A program made the translations under genes and the position numbers. A stretch of DNA of 40,456 nucleotides from the IMG/VR virus record IMGVR_UViG_3300042922_001229, positions 1-40,456 of that record; one strand, given 5' to 3'. This DNA is from a virus. Below the pieces are notes generated by a model, which had not been told where the DNA came from, made no database searches, and saw only the letters and a list, made by a program, of their open reading frames with translations. Positions 15,867-23,582 of the stretch are shown here, in pieces. Within the stretch, counting starts at the first letter, position 1; each line of letters opens with the position of its first letter.

Positions 15867-16139
15867 ATGAACACAAACAATTTATCAGATCAACCAATCG
15901 AACTCAACTCAGAAGAATTTGTAGTGGGCGACATGGTGGTTGTTAATGAGTTGGATCATAACGAAATTTTTGAAGTGTTTGGGTTTTACTACAGCACACC
16001 TAAACAACTTTTTGTTAAGTCAGCATGCGGTAAGCAATTAACTTTACCAGTTCAATTCTTTAGATCGGCATCAATTGTTGAGTTAGAAGCAGAACGTCGA
16101 TTAACTACAGAAGAATTAGCACGGGCGGAGGTGTCATGA
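15867..16139 (+). CDS. Early operon protein of 90 residues, unknown function
   Basis: The protein is acidic at its start (NSEEFVVGDMVVVNELDHNEIFEVFGF) with a small beta-barrel-like region (residues 15-60), then a helical C-terminus. The GDMVVV-N12-EVFGF pattern recalls short SH3-like or KOW-like folds, but that is only a resemblance. The ATG at 15867 is preferred over GTG 15858 because GAGG lies eight bases before it. Its stop overlaps the start of the next gene (ATGA), so the two are translationally coupled. Confidence 0.6.
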   Translation: MNTNNLSDQPIELNSEEFVVGDMVVVNELDHNEIFEVFGFYYSTPKQLFVKSACGKQLTLPVQFFRSASIVELEAERRLTTEELARAEVS

Positions 16140-16429
16140 ATCAACAATTTAAACACCTTCCAGTACATAAGCAGAGAGAAGGTATTCAGTCATGGTATGA
16201 GCCTGCTCTTAATCTTCTAAACAAAATGCTTGAACGAAACAAAGCAAATCTCCGTAAGCGTGGATACAACGAAAAGAATGCAGCCATTACACGGGAAGAG
16301 TTTAGACAGGAACTAGCTCGCTGTGGCCGCATTACTTTGTATTTGGCCGGGGAAATTGAAACGAGTTTGTATAAGGCTCAAAAGATTGAATACATGGGCG
16401 GATATGTAAAGCCTAAGGCTGGTGAGTAA
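16136..16429 (+). CDS. Early operon protein of 97 residues, unknown function
   Basis: This is a mostly helical, basic protein (ALNLLNKMLERNKANLRKRGYNEKNAAITREEFRQEL). It has no recognised motif and no membrane segment. Both ends overlap neighbouring genes by a few bases and GGAGG precedes the ATG, so it is a genuine member of the early operon. Its position directly upstream of the O-like replication gene suggests a DNA-metabolism role, which is not shown by sequence. Confidence 0.65.
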   Translation: MNQQFKHLPVHKQREGIQSWYEPALNLLNKMLERNKANLRKRGYNEKNAAITREEFRQELARCGRITLYLAGEIETSLYKAQKIEYMGGYVKPKAGE

Positions 16430-16923
16430 TGAGTCTGGACGCAACCATTTGGGCTTGGAAAACACGTCAAAAACAAAAGGCGGGTGGTGCATTAAAACCA
16501 CTCAAAAAATTAGTTCTTCTTTCGCTAGCCGATCGGGCTGGTGAAACACATGAATGCTATCCAAGTATTGCTCGTTTAGTTGATGACACAGAGATGGACC
16601 GCAAGACCGTTTTAAAAATCATTGATGAGCTAATTGAAGACGGATTTATTATCGATACTGGGAAGCGCGAAGGTAAAACTAAGCAGGTTAAAGTGTATCT
16701 TTTGATCGGAGTTAAGGGCCGTGAAACAGTCCCAACAACGGTACACTTTGATACGGGAAATGATGATTTAACAGTACCAACAATGGAACAGTTCCAACAA
16801 CGGAACAGTTCCAACAATTCCATGAAACAGTCCCAACAATTCCGTCAAACAGTCCCAACGTTGGGACACGGAATCTACCAAAGAATCTTTCAGAAGAATC
16901 TAAAAATAAAAAAACATGGTTGA
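16429..16923 (+). CDS. O-like replication initiator, N-terminal part of split gene
   Basis: The first 95 residues or so form a winged-helix domain of the HTH_36 type used by phage O-like initiators (KPLKKLVLLSLADRAG, CYPSIARLVDDTEMDRKTV). From about residue 105 the reading enters an iteron array and ends in a low-complexity Gln/Asn/Ser tail, followed by a short basic tail unlike a normal C-terminus. The next gene's frame is open back to 16767 and continues the expected protein. Removing one 17-bp repeat unit (16801-16817) fuses both into one 313-residue frame. This gene is therefore probably truncated by a tandem duplication. It would bind the iterons and recruit the host helicase. Confidence 0.75.
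   Translation: MSLDATIWAWKTRQKQKAGGALKPLKKLVLLSLADRAGETHECYPSIARLVDDTEMDRKTVLKIIDELIEDGFIIDTGKREGKTKQVKVYLLIGVKGRETVPTTVHFDTGNDDLTVPTMEQFQQRNSSNNSMKQSQQFRQTVPTLGHGIYQRIFQKNLKIKKHG
16726..16867. repeat. Iteron array and palindrome, putative phage origin
   Basis: Six copies of ACAGTNCCAACAA-type iterons start at 16726, 16771, 16788, 16805, 16827 and 16849; the last ends in CGT. Spacings are 45, 17, 17, 22 and 22 bp. The last copy runs into a 16-bp perfect palindrome, GTCCCAACGTTGGGAC (16852-16867). Spacings of 17 and 22 shift the reading frame, so conservation acts on DNA rather than protein. Lambda likewise places its origin iterons inside gene O. Confidence 0.75.
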
Positions 16924-17387
16924 GTTTGAAAAAACTTGGTGAAGAAATTCGTTTGGCAACTGATCAGGAAACTTACGAGCAAATCAAAAACGCAACTTGG
17001 TTCGATCGAGAGTTACGAGCTTTTGAACTCTACAACGCAGAGAAGAATCTTTGTGATGAACTCATGAATTACCACTTTGCAGATTGGTTAATCAACGCAT
17101 GTGGCAAATACCAAGCACGTGAACAGACAGGTTTCCGAAATTCAGGATCGCAGGTTCGGTGCTCGCCGAGCGCACCGCACCTGTTGAGCGATAAACAAGT
17201 TCATACCTTCGCTCAAAAACTCTCTGAACATCCTGAGTTCGCAAGCCAGTTTGCAGCTGCAGGGGAAAGCTACGATCAACTCGCAGCACGTATCGCTGTA
17301 AAACTTAGCGATCCAGTTCAGGCCAAACAATGGGAACCATATCTCAAGCAAGTTGGGTTCAAAGGCACATTGCAGGGGGCAGCATGA
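16920..17387 (+). CDS. O-like replication protein, C-terminal part of split gene
   Basis: Read from TTG at 16920 this gives 155 residues. The frame is open further upstream through the iteron array (to 16767), reading NLPKNLSEESKNKKTW just before SLKKLGEEIRLATD. No good ribosome binding site precedes the TTG, which overlaps the previous stop. The sequence is helical and soluble with a small low-complexity linker (SGSQVRCSPSAPHLL). This fits the C-terminal half of an O-like replication protein separated from its helix-turn-helix half by a frameshift. It may still be made by coupling or by copies of the gene with a different repeat number. An independent P-like protein is the alternative. Confidence 0.65.
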   Translation: MSLKKLGEEIRLATDQETYEQIKNATWFDRELRAFELYNAEKNLCDELMNYHFADWLINACGKYQAREQTGFRNSGSQVRCSPSAPHLLSDKQVHTFAQKLSEHPEFASQFAAAGESYDQLAARIAVKLSDPVQAKQWEPYLKQVGFKGTLQGAA

Positions 17388-17800
17388 CATCAATGAGCCT
17401 TGCTGAATACCGTGAATTATTTCCAGTGAAGACAAAGAAACGCCGTTCAGCAAAGCAAGGAACCAGACAGCCAAGTGAAGGCGAAACGGTACTGGCAACG
17501 CACTTAAGAGCATGCAAGATCAGTTTTGAGCAGGAATATAAATTCCATCCTAAACGCAAATGGAGAGCAGATTTTCTGATTATCGGTACAAAGATTTTGG
17601 TTGAAGTGGAAGGCGGGATCTGGAGTGGTGGACGTCACACAAGAGGTAAAGGTTACATCGGGGATATGGAGAAATATAACTCGGCGGCAATGATGGGTTT
17701 TACAGTTTTACGGTTCAGTACAGAGCAAGTGAAGTCAGGTTTAGCGGTTCAGCAGATAGAGAAAATGGTTGGGGGAATGAATGACACTAATGATCGATAA
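17384..17800 (+). CDS. DUF559/VSR-like nuclease in early operon
   Basis: This 138-residue protein has a basic N-terminus followed by a PD-(D/E)xK-like core. Glu residues lie in SEGETVL, Asp63 in KWRADFLI, and Glu74 and Glu76 in ILVEVEGG, with a conserved-looking GGRHTRGKGYIGDMEKYN loop. The order matches the DUF559/very-short-patch-repair fold. The ATG at 17384 overlaps the previous stop (ATGA) and has GGGGG just before it. The position between replication and the Q-like gene suits a recombination or branch-resolving nuclease, comparable in place to RusA or NinB. A second relative lies at 25723-26160. Confidence 0.75.
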   Translation: MTSMSLAEYRELFPVKTKKRRSAKQGTRQPSEGETVLATHLRACKISFEQEYKFHPKRKWRADFLIIGTKILVEVEGGIWSGGRHTRGKGYIGDMEKYNSAAMMGFTVLRFSTEQVKSGLAVQQIEKMVGGMNDTNDR

Positions 17801-18290
17801 GAAGCATGTAATGCACTCAGTGGACTGGTCTAGGTTCGATCTGGAAGGCTGGTTATATCAGTTCGGTGCATGGCTTGATCAAAAGAGTTTTACTGGTATT
17901 CCTTCTGGTGCATATAGCAATCCGATTGCCTCAGCAATGGTAGAGGCTGAAAAGCAACGCCGTTTAAAACGGTTAGGTAAGAAGAAACAAAGAGAGATTA
18001 TCGCCAATTACTTTGTGAGTGAATCAGATCCATTCCGTAAAACCAAATCTAAAACTCAGTGCCAAATTGATGATAATGAAGCACGCGCAGTACAACGCTT
18101 GATTTTAGACTTAATGGGGCAGAGTGAAGTCATGGACGAATGGATGGATGCGATTATTGACCGTTACTTCCGTGGACAGTCATGGCCTGAGATGATCAGA
18201 GAAGATCGTTCACAGTCAGATGCACGTAGCGATGTGAAATGCGGGTTAGCGGTGTTGCATTGTCGGTATGGGTTTATTGGGTATAATTAA
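17781..18290 (+). CDS. Q-like antitermination protein candidate
   Basis: This 169-residue protein overlaps the preceding nuclease gene by 20 bases and closes the early right operon. It contains basic segments (EKQRRLKRLGKKKQREIIANYF) and a helical C-terminus with WPEMIREDRSQSDARSDVKCGLAVLHCRYGF, similar to the sigma70-like helix-turn-helix of phage late regulators. The assignment as a Q-type antiterminator rests on position and overall character. An alternative is a late-gene activator. If correct it would act on a late promoter between 18290 and the packaging genes. Confidence 0.55.
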   Translation: MTLMIDKKHVMHSVDWSRFDLEGWLYQFGAWLDQKSFTGIPSGAYSNPIASAMVEAEKQRRLKRLGKKKQREIIANYFVSESDPFRKTKSKTQCQIDDNEARAVQRLILDLMGQSEVMDEWMDAIIDRYFRGQSWPEMIREDRSQSDARSDVKCGLAVLHCRYGFIGYN

Positions 18291-18324
18291 CAGAATTTCA
18301 TGTACTTAAATTAAGAATACTAAG

Positions 18325-19872
18325 ATGGATGCAAGCGGGTTATTCACTGTTTTGGGAATTTTTGTAGCAATTATCACATTAATATCTGAAGAGAAAAGAC
18401 AAGATTTTTTCTTAAGAGCATCTCTGGGATATTGGTTATTTTTTCTTGCATTAAATCTACTTGCATTAGGGGTTATTTATTCTAATGTGATAACTACAGT
18501 CACAAAGTTAAAGCCTATTAATTATTTTTGGGGATTTGACGAAAAAACTGCAGTTTTGACCAGTGTCATTATAATGAGTTTTCTTTTTATTTATAAGCTG
18601 TTAGGTAAGAAACTGCCACGATTGCAGTATAATAAATGGAGTAATATCTCCTACCGTTTATTAAGGGAAAAAAAGTACCATATCCTAAGTTTTTTACTTG
18701 AGAAATATATTGATCAATTTTTAAAGATTGTCAATAAAAATACAACATATGAGAAATTTTATAACTATGTTTCAAGAAACTCTAGAGATAGTATTGAAGA
18801 AATTTTGAGCTTCCCACCAGTTCAAATTTCTCGTATTCGTAAAATAAAAAGATTTATATTTACAAAAATTTTATCATTCTTGCCAACCGAAATTGGTTGT
18901 AAACCTCTACTTTATCAATCTATTGAAAAACTATTAAAGTCATCAGGTTTTCTAAGCTATTTAGTTGAAACACATCCACTAATTCCAGTTAAGCTAACTT
19001 CTAGTCCTTCATTTTTACAGATAGATGAGTTTACTGATAACTTTTTTAAATACTTAATTTCTAATAAAAATAGTCTTTTATATAGAGAAATTAAAGATAA
19101 TCAACATTTTATGTATTCAACCGGATATCGTATTCAACCGGAAAATTTTATTCTAAGTCACTATTTTTCAGATCCAAATGTAGCAATTAACGCTAACATT
19201 TGGAAACCGATAGGGGATTATATTTGCAAATATATTAAAGAGCAGAATGGAAAAGATAATTTTTATAATAGTTATTGTGAATCATTCAGTTACACTGAAG
19301 AGCCGTGGGAATGTCCTATTTTTGTTGGTATACAGTTTTTTGATATTATGGTTAAGACTACTATATATAAGAAAATAAATGATCATATGTGGCTGATGTA
19401 TTATGAATATTTTCTCAATGGAATTCTTGATAATATTGATAGAAGCAAAAACTCTGAGATATGGCAAGAATTTCCTTTAAAATTTGACTATTTAATTTAT
19501 TGTTTAGTCTCGAATTGTTCGGAGTGGGTTGTTGCTGCAAACTATTTATATGAAGGTAATTCAAAAATTTTGCCTATTGAACGAGCAAGCTACTGTCTAG
19601 GAGGGTTGTTAAGAAAAATTCTCTTATCAACAAATATAGCTGTCCGTCAAAAGATTTACCACTTGGAAATTCTCTTAAAGACTATGAGAGATCTAGATCT
19701 TAAAGCGCAAAATCATTTATCGCAGCAAATATTCCATACTTTAGTGAGAGAATATCAGGATGGGCCAAAAGATCTAGACTTAACATGGTTAAAAAATACT
19801 TACTTAATGGTTGACCATGTTTTGAGAATCTCAGGATCTACATTTGATAATGAAATCAAAAAAGCACCTTAA
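18325..19872 (+). CDS. Membrane-anchored protein of 515 residues, accessory cargo
   Basis: Three membrane segments lie near the N-terminus (about residues 5-20, 35-58 and 75-93), followed by a soluble region of about 420 residues rich in aromatic and basic residues. No catalytic motif or family is recognised. It is a single gene convergent with the three-gene group to its right and shares a palindromic terminator with it, so it is a separate cargo unit. The AT-rich codon use differs from the adjacent early genes, which suggests lateral acquisition. Membrane proteins in this place are often lysogenic conversion or exclusion factors, but that is inference. Confidence 0.7.
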   Translation: MDASGLFTVLGIFVAIITLISEEKRQDFFLRASLGYWLFFLALNLLALGVIYSNVITTVTKLKPINYFWGFDEKTAVLTSVIIMSFLFIYKLLGKKLPRLQYNKWSNISYRLLREKKYHILSFLLEKYIDQFLKIVNKNTTYEKFYNYVSRNSRDSIEEILSFPPVQISRIRKIKRFIFTKILSFLPTEIGCKPLLYQSIEKLLKSSGFLSYLVETHPLIPVKLTSSPSFLQIDEFTDNFFKYLISNKNSLLYREIKDNQHFMYSTGYRIQPENFILSHYFSDPNVAINANIWKPIGDYICKYIKEQNGKDNFYNSYCESFSYTEEPWECPIFVGIQFFDIMVKTTIYKKINDHMWLMYYEYFLNGILDNIDRSKNSEIWQEFPLKFDYLIYCLVSNCSEWVVAANYLYEGNSKILPIERASYCLGGLLRKILLSTNIAVRQKIYHLEILLKTMRDLDLKAQNHLSQQIFHTLVREYQDGPKDLDLTWLKNTYLMVDHVLRISGSTFDNEIKKAP

Positions 19873-19883
19873 GGTGCTTTTTT
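19858..19883. terminator. Perfect palindromic bidirectional terminator over both stop codons
   Basis: AAAAAAGCACCTT (19858-19870) is followed directly by its reverse complement (19871-19883), giving a 26-bp perfect palindrome with A- and T-runs on both sides. It contains the stop codons of both convergent genes. Both proteins therefore end in the same residues KKAP. Confidence 0.9.
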
Positions 19884-20546
19884 AAACTTAGATACATCGA
19901 TTGGTTTTGTGTATTCTTCGGGAAGATATACTATTGCTTCTTGTTTATAGGGGCTAATTCCATAACATTTGTTGTTGCCACACAAGATTGGCTGAATCAA
20001 AGTTTTTTTACCATTTCGAGTGATGTATCCAAGATTAGGGGGTGGTTGTGTTGAAGCTAGAAGAATAGATACTTCTTTTTGAACTTCTTTAACTCCTTGA
20101 GAATATTGATATAAAATTAAGCCTAAAGTCAAAATTAGCATACATAGGTAGAAAACGCTCAGTCCCCAAAAGCTGTTTAAAAAATCTTTTATTTCATTTT
20201 TAATTTTTGAAGATCTTGATTTTATAAAATCTTCTATTTTACCTATAAATTCTTTAAAAGTTACTTTCTCGTTTTTATATTTTAGATGCCAAACAAATAT
20301 AAGAGCTAAAAACAAAAATATAAGTAATCCTCCACCTATCTTTATTAATTTTGATAATGTTTCTAAAACAAGTAAAGCAGTATTTAAGTAGCCAAATAAC
20401 ATTACCTCTGGATAGTTCAGGCTTAAAGAAAATATTTCAATCTCTAATGGTTCACAATATCCTGCATAACGGGCGAATTGACAGGCATATACTAATGCGG
20501 GTAAGTAGATAAGAAAAAAAGATATACGTTTTAAAAACTGTTCCAT
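19869..20546 (-). CDS. Polytopic membrane protein of accessory three-gene group
   Basis: This 225-residue protein has about four membrane segments (near 8-22, 48-62, 70-87 and 127-147) and a charged loop between the third and fourth. A C-terminal soluble part of about 70 residues carries a cysteine pair (ILCGNNKCYG, Cys189 and Cys194). No family is recognised. It is the last gene of a minus-strand group with the degenerate-HNH membrane protein and the McrB-N/HNH nuclease. Small gaps between the genes suggest one transcript. It may be a membrane effector or partner of those proteins. Confidence 0.65.
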   Translation of the reverse strand: MEQFLKRISFFLIYLPALVYACQFARYAGYCEPLEIEIFSLSLNYPEVMLFGYLNTALLVLETLSKLIKIGGGLLIFLFLALIFVWHLKYKNEKVTFKEFIGKIEDFIKSRSSKIKNEIKDFLNSFWGLSVFYLCMLILTLGLILYQYSQGVKEVQKEVSILLASTQPPPNLGYITRNGKKTLIQPILCGNNKCYGISPYKQEAIVYLPEEYTKPIDVSKFKKAP

Positions 20547-20583
20547 TATTTATCCATTATATTTTCTATGAAATGAGTATGTT

Positions 20584-21522
20584 TTAAGAGTGGGATTGTA
20601 AATTTCTTTTCTTTAATAAAAGCTTTTCCCGATCTGCCTCAGCATTCACAACATGCATTTTCTTATAGCAATTTGAGCAAAGTGAAATAGTCTTCTCTAC
20701 TGTATCTGTTTCACTTGGAGAAAGTTTTTTAATACTATAAATTTCGAAATAGGGACTACTATTTTTATCTCTAAATGGAGCGGGTTTTTTACAGAGTTGA
20801 CATACATTTGTATTCTTATTTTTTCTTTTAGATCGAAGGGGATTATACTTTTTAATAAATGATTTAAATGAAAAATTATACTGTTTCACCTGCAACTTAT
20901 TTAATTTTTTTAATATTTTAATTGTATTGTTATATTTTTGAGAATGTATTATTGAGAAAACTGCACAGCAAGTCGTTGTTATAGCTAGTGTTAGTAATAA
21001 TACTATAGTCATTAATCTTAGATCTAATGGAAGCGGGGATATGTATTTTTCATAAATTAGAATTAAAGCAAAATTCAACATTCCTAATATGAAGTAAAAT
21101 AGTAAAAATATAATCATTTTCAATCGTAAAAATCTTACTCTACTAATTAATTCTTCTCTATTGTTTTCTTTAATGAGGGTGAAATACTCCTGGTTGGTTT
21201 TTATTAAACTAAGGAAATAGTAAAATTGATCAGGAAAATTTTTAATAAAGAAATCTGTAAATTCAGAAGGAATCCCAATATTCTCTGTTAATTCATCACT
21301 GTCAATCTTTTTTGTAAATGTATTTATTTTATAAGATGGTGGTTTATTAATATATTTTTCAAAATATTCAGATGCTTTTTCTCGTCTATTTTTCTTTTTC
21401 TCAAATTGTTTAAGTGTAAGGAGATAGGAACCTCTTGTGTAATAAAAAGCAGCAAAGGCAATAATAATAGAAACAATTGTAAGGAAAATGGTTGCAAAAA
21501 AAGTAAAATCTATATTGTTCAT
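20584..21522 (-). CDS. Membrane protein with degenerate HNH domain
   Basis: This 312-residue protein has membrane segments at about 6-28, 136-157 and 169-192 and a C-terminal zinc-finger-like domain. CQLCKKPAPF (Cys241, Cys244) and LCSNCYKKMH (Cys282, Cys285, His290) match the HNH nuclease layout C-x2-C ... C-x2-C-x4-H. The expected catalytic EVHHI is replaced by EIYSI (Tyr262, Ser263), so the nuclease centre seems lost while the zinc scaffold is kept. I start at ATG 21522 rather than TTG 21537. The neighbour upstream is an intact HNH nuclease. A membrane-bound sensor or effector, rather than an enzyme, is the likeliest reading. Confidence 0.7.
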   Translation of the reverse strand: MNNIDFTFFATIFLTIVSIIIAFAAFYYTRGSYLLTLKQFEKKKNRREKASEYFEKYINKPPSYKINTFTKKIDSDELTENIGIPSEFTDFFIKNFPDQFYYFLSLIKTNQEYFTLIKENNREELISRVRFLRLKMIIFLLFYFILGMLNFALILIYEKYISPLPLDLRLMTIVLLLTLAITTTCCAVFSIIHSQKYNNTIKILKKLNKLQVKQYNFSFKSFIKKYNPLRSKRKNKNTNVCQLCKKPAPFRDKNSSPYFEIYSIKKLSPSETDTVEKTISLCSNCYKKMHVVNAEADREKLLLKKRNLQSHS

Positions 21523-21538
21523 ATTAAAAAATCTCAAT

Positions 21539-22627
21539 CTAATCGTATTGTTGATATAAACCAGTCTTAAGGTAAATATTCTGCAATTCTTTAAGTGTTA
21601 AATGAATTCCTTGCTTGATCAGACGGGAATTACGTAATTCAAATAAAATTTGAAGCTTTTCTTTAATAACTCCTTTATCGCCGTAATGTAGGGCTCTATG
21701 ACAGTTTGGGCATAAGCAAACGATATTTGAAGTAACATCTAGAGAGACATTGAAATTTAGTTGCTGGCTCATGGGTATTAGGTGATGTCCCTCAACATAA
21801 AGCCTCTTATTTTTTGTTATAAATGTCATATGAGATGGATCAATTTCGCATTGAAAGTTAGCAAGTTTTAAGGCCTTTCTGCTTTTGTCTTTTGAAACCT
21901 TAAATTTAGTCTGCTGTATGGATAAAGTACCAGGTACAGTCTCTTTAACTTCAATAAGCTGTGTGATATCAACTTGCTCTTCATGACTTTGTAATAAAGC
22001 CTGGTATGAGTGATCTGATACTGGAACTAAATTAGCAAGATTTTTATTTGCATTAGCATATAGTGTTTCATAATCTTTGATTAGAATTTTGAATTGATCT
22101 TCGATAATTTGGTCATCTATAGTTTTTAATAAATCTTTTTTGTATTCAAAATTTTTAATAGCGTATTTTTGATATTTTTTACCTAAGGTTCTAGTCGCTT
22201 TTAAGTCAAAACTACCTAATTTTAGATTTGAGTAAGGAGAGTTTGAGCCTACGTATTCTAATGCAAGAGAAGCGAAATCTACTAAATCATCTTGATTTGC
22301 ATCTGTCACTCCTTGCAATAGCCCCATGAAGCATGAGCTCATATCAGCTGAAAACAATATACCCAGGTAATAACCACGTTGCGCCGAGTTAGTTATATCT
22401 GTATTTGTACATAAAACCCAAGGTATCTCTGCCCAATTACCTTTTCCATGTGACCAGCTTACTTCATAGCTAATAGAAGAGTCAGAATACTTATCAAGCC
22501 AGGTTTTAACTGTACTTGTGATGTCCTTAGACAGGGCTTGATAATGCCCCTGTAATTTGTTGGTATTATATGGCTGTTGTTTTGCATATAGATAATGATC
22601 AAGAACATTTAAGAAATGTTTTTTCAT
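21539..22627 (-). CDS. McrB-N (DUF3578)-HNH restriction endonuclease
   Basis: This 362-residue protein joins an N-terminal McrB-N/DUF3578 domain (SHGKGNWAEIPWVL, then SAQRGYYLGILFSADM, about residues 59-96) to a C-terminal HNH nuclease. The HNH part has Cys260, the catalytic pair VEGHHLIPM (His281, His282) and CLCPNCHRALHYG (Cys306, Cys309). Such proteins act as modification-dependent (type IV-like) restriction enzymes that read altered bases through the N-terminal domain and cut with HNH. It heads a minus-strand group with two membrane proteins. I start at ATG 22627; a TTG at 22642 is possible. As cargo of a prophage it would restrict phages with modified DNA. Confidence 0.85.
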   Translation of the reverse strand: MKKHFLNVLDHYLYAKQQPYNTNKLQGHYQALSKDITSTVKTWLDKYSDSSISYEVSWSHGKGNWAEIPWVLCTNTDITNSAQRGYYLGILFSADMSSCFMGLLQGVTDANQDDLVDFASLALEYVGSNSPYSNLKLGSFDLKATRTLGKKYQKYAIKNFEYKKDLLKTIDDQIIEDQFKILIKDYETLYANANKNLANLVPVSDHSYQALLQSHEEQVDITQLIEVKETVPGTLSIQQTKFKVSKDKSRKALKLANFQCEIDPSHMTFITKNKRLYVEGHHLIPMSQQLNFNVSLDVTSNIVCLCPNCHRALHYGDKGVIKEKLQILFELRNSRLIKQGIHLTLKELQNIYLKTGLYQQYD

Positions 22628-22781
22628 TTTTGATAAAATCAAGTATTTGAAAATTATTGCTTATTATATAGTCTTGATCAGAGAATATCATTATAAGTAA
22701 TAAGTAAAGTTGCGTGTTTTACTTCTAATTGGATAGATTAGCCTATAAAATTTAGCATATCTTTAATTTTCAAAGGAAACC

Positions 22782-23012
22782 ATGTTGAAGGCAAATAAAC
22801 TTAATTGGTCTAATCAAGCAATAGAAATTTTATCAGATAAGTACTTTCAATATTTAGAAGAAAGTAAATTAGAAAATAATTTTGATAATTGCTATACCTT
22901 TTTAGGTAAGACTATAAGTCCTTCAGAAGTAAAATCATATTATGGATTAAGCAGCACAGTAAAATTAGCTGAATATCTGTCGGGGGATAATGCTGGGACC
23001 TTTAGCCTTTAA
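22782..23012 (+). CDS. Small soluble protein, unknown function
   Basis: This 76-residue protein starts MLKANKLNWSNQAIEIL and is mildly acidic, helical at first (AIEILSDKYFQYLEESKLE) and with a repeat-free C-terminus. AAGGAAA precedes the ATG. It is divergent from the McrB-N/HNH gene, so the 150-base gap (22628-22781) must hold two promoters, and close to the next gene (26 bases). No family is recognised. Confidence 0.55.
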   Translation: MLKANKLNWSNQAIEILSDKYFQYLEESKLENNFDNCYTFLGKTISPSEVKSYYGLSSTVKLAEYLSGDNAGTFSL

Positions 23013-23038
23013 ATAATTAAAAATTTTATGGATAAATA

Positions 23039-23386
23039 ATGATAAAAAAATATTTAGTAAGTGGGCTATTTGCTATAAGTCTCAGCATGAATATCCATGC
23101 AAATGAGGAGACTCTAAGTACTCAAATCACTAAACCAGGACTAACAGATTTAACGGCAGAGGCACGTATAAAATTATATAAAAATGGTTCGTTCGAGGTA
23201 GCTCTTACAAAGAGTAGTGGTGATCCGGAGCAAGATGAAAAAATTTTAAAATCAATAAGAGCTGCGGATTTTAAGATATTTCAAGAAAAGTTGAACCTTA
23301 GATATAAGAACCTTGATTATCCGGTTTATTTCAGTCAGCCATTTGTCATTACGCCTACTACAAAAAAAGTCAAAACCGAAGAATAA
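23039..23386 (+). CDS. Periplasmic protein with TonB-C-like domain
   Basis: This 115-residue protein has a Sec signal peptide (MIKKYLVSGLFAISLSMNIHA, cleaved after about residue 21). The mature part reads like a TonB C-terminal domain: ARIKLYKNGSFEVALTKSSGDPEQDEKILKSI then KNLDYPVYFSQPFVI. Isolated TonB-C-like domains occur in small periplasmic proteins whose partners are often unknown. It lacks the membrane anchor and Pro-rich linker of true TonB. As a prophage moron it might interfere with TonB-dependent receptors and so block adsorption of other phages. That is speculation. Confidence 0.6.
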   Translation: MIKKYLVSGLFAISLSMNIHANEETLSTQITKPGLTDLTAEARIKLYKNGSFEVALTKSSGDPEQDEKILKSIRAADFKIFQEKLNLRYKNLDYPVYFSQPFVITPTTKKVKTEE

Positions 23387-23414
23387 CTATTATTTATCTT
23401 TGGTTGAAAACTTG

Positions 23415-23428
23415 ACCCTGTACAGGGT
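23415..23428. repeat. 14-bp perfect palindrome ACCCTGTACAGGGT
   Basis: A perfect palindrome lies in the gap after the TonB-C-like gene, 70 bases before a terminator. It has no T-run and is therefore more likely a protein-binding site than a terminator. The binder is unknown. Confidence 0.4.
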
Positions 23429-23486
23429 AAATGCTATTTTTGCGTTATAGTGGTCGAAGTGTAAATGAAGATCACGTTAGATATTT

Positions 23487-23514
23487 AAAAGCTCATCGAA
23501 AGATGGGCTTTTTT
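23487..23514 (+). terminator. Rho-independent terminator
   Basis: AAAAGCTCATC (23487-23497) and GATGGGCTTTT (23502-23512), with one G-U pair and a GAAA loop, are followed by more T residues. It closes the 22782-23386 pair. Confidence 0.75.
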
Positions 23515-23582
23515 GTTTTAAATATTGAAAAATTAAGGTGTAGGGTTATATTAAAGACTTTAAAATAAGATGGAACATAAAA

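Noticed and set aside
16726-16867. Repeat array considered as a CRISPR array
   Set aside because: Units are 13 bp with 4-9 bp gaps, lie inside a coding gene and have no spacers of CRISPR size; they fit iterons.
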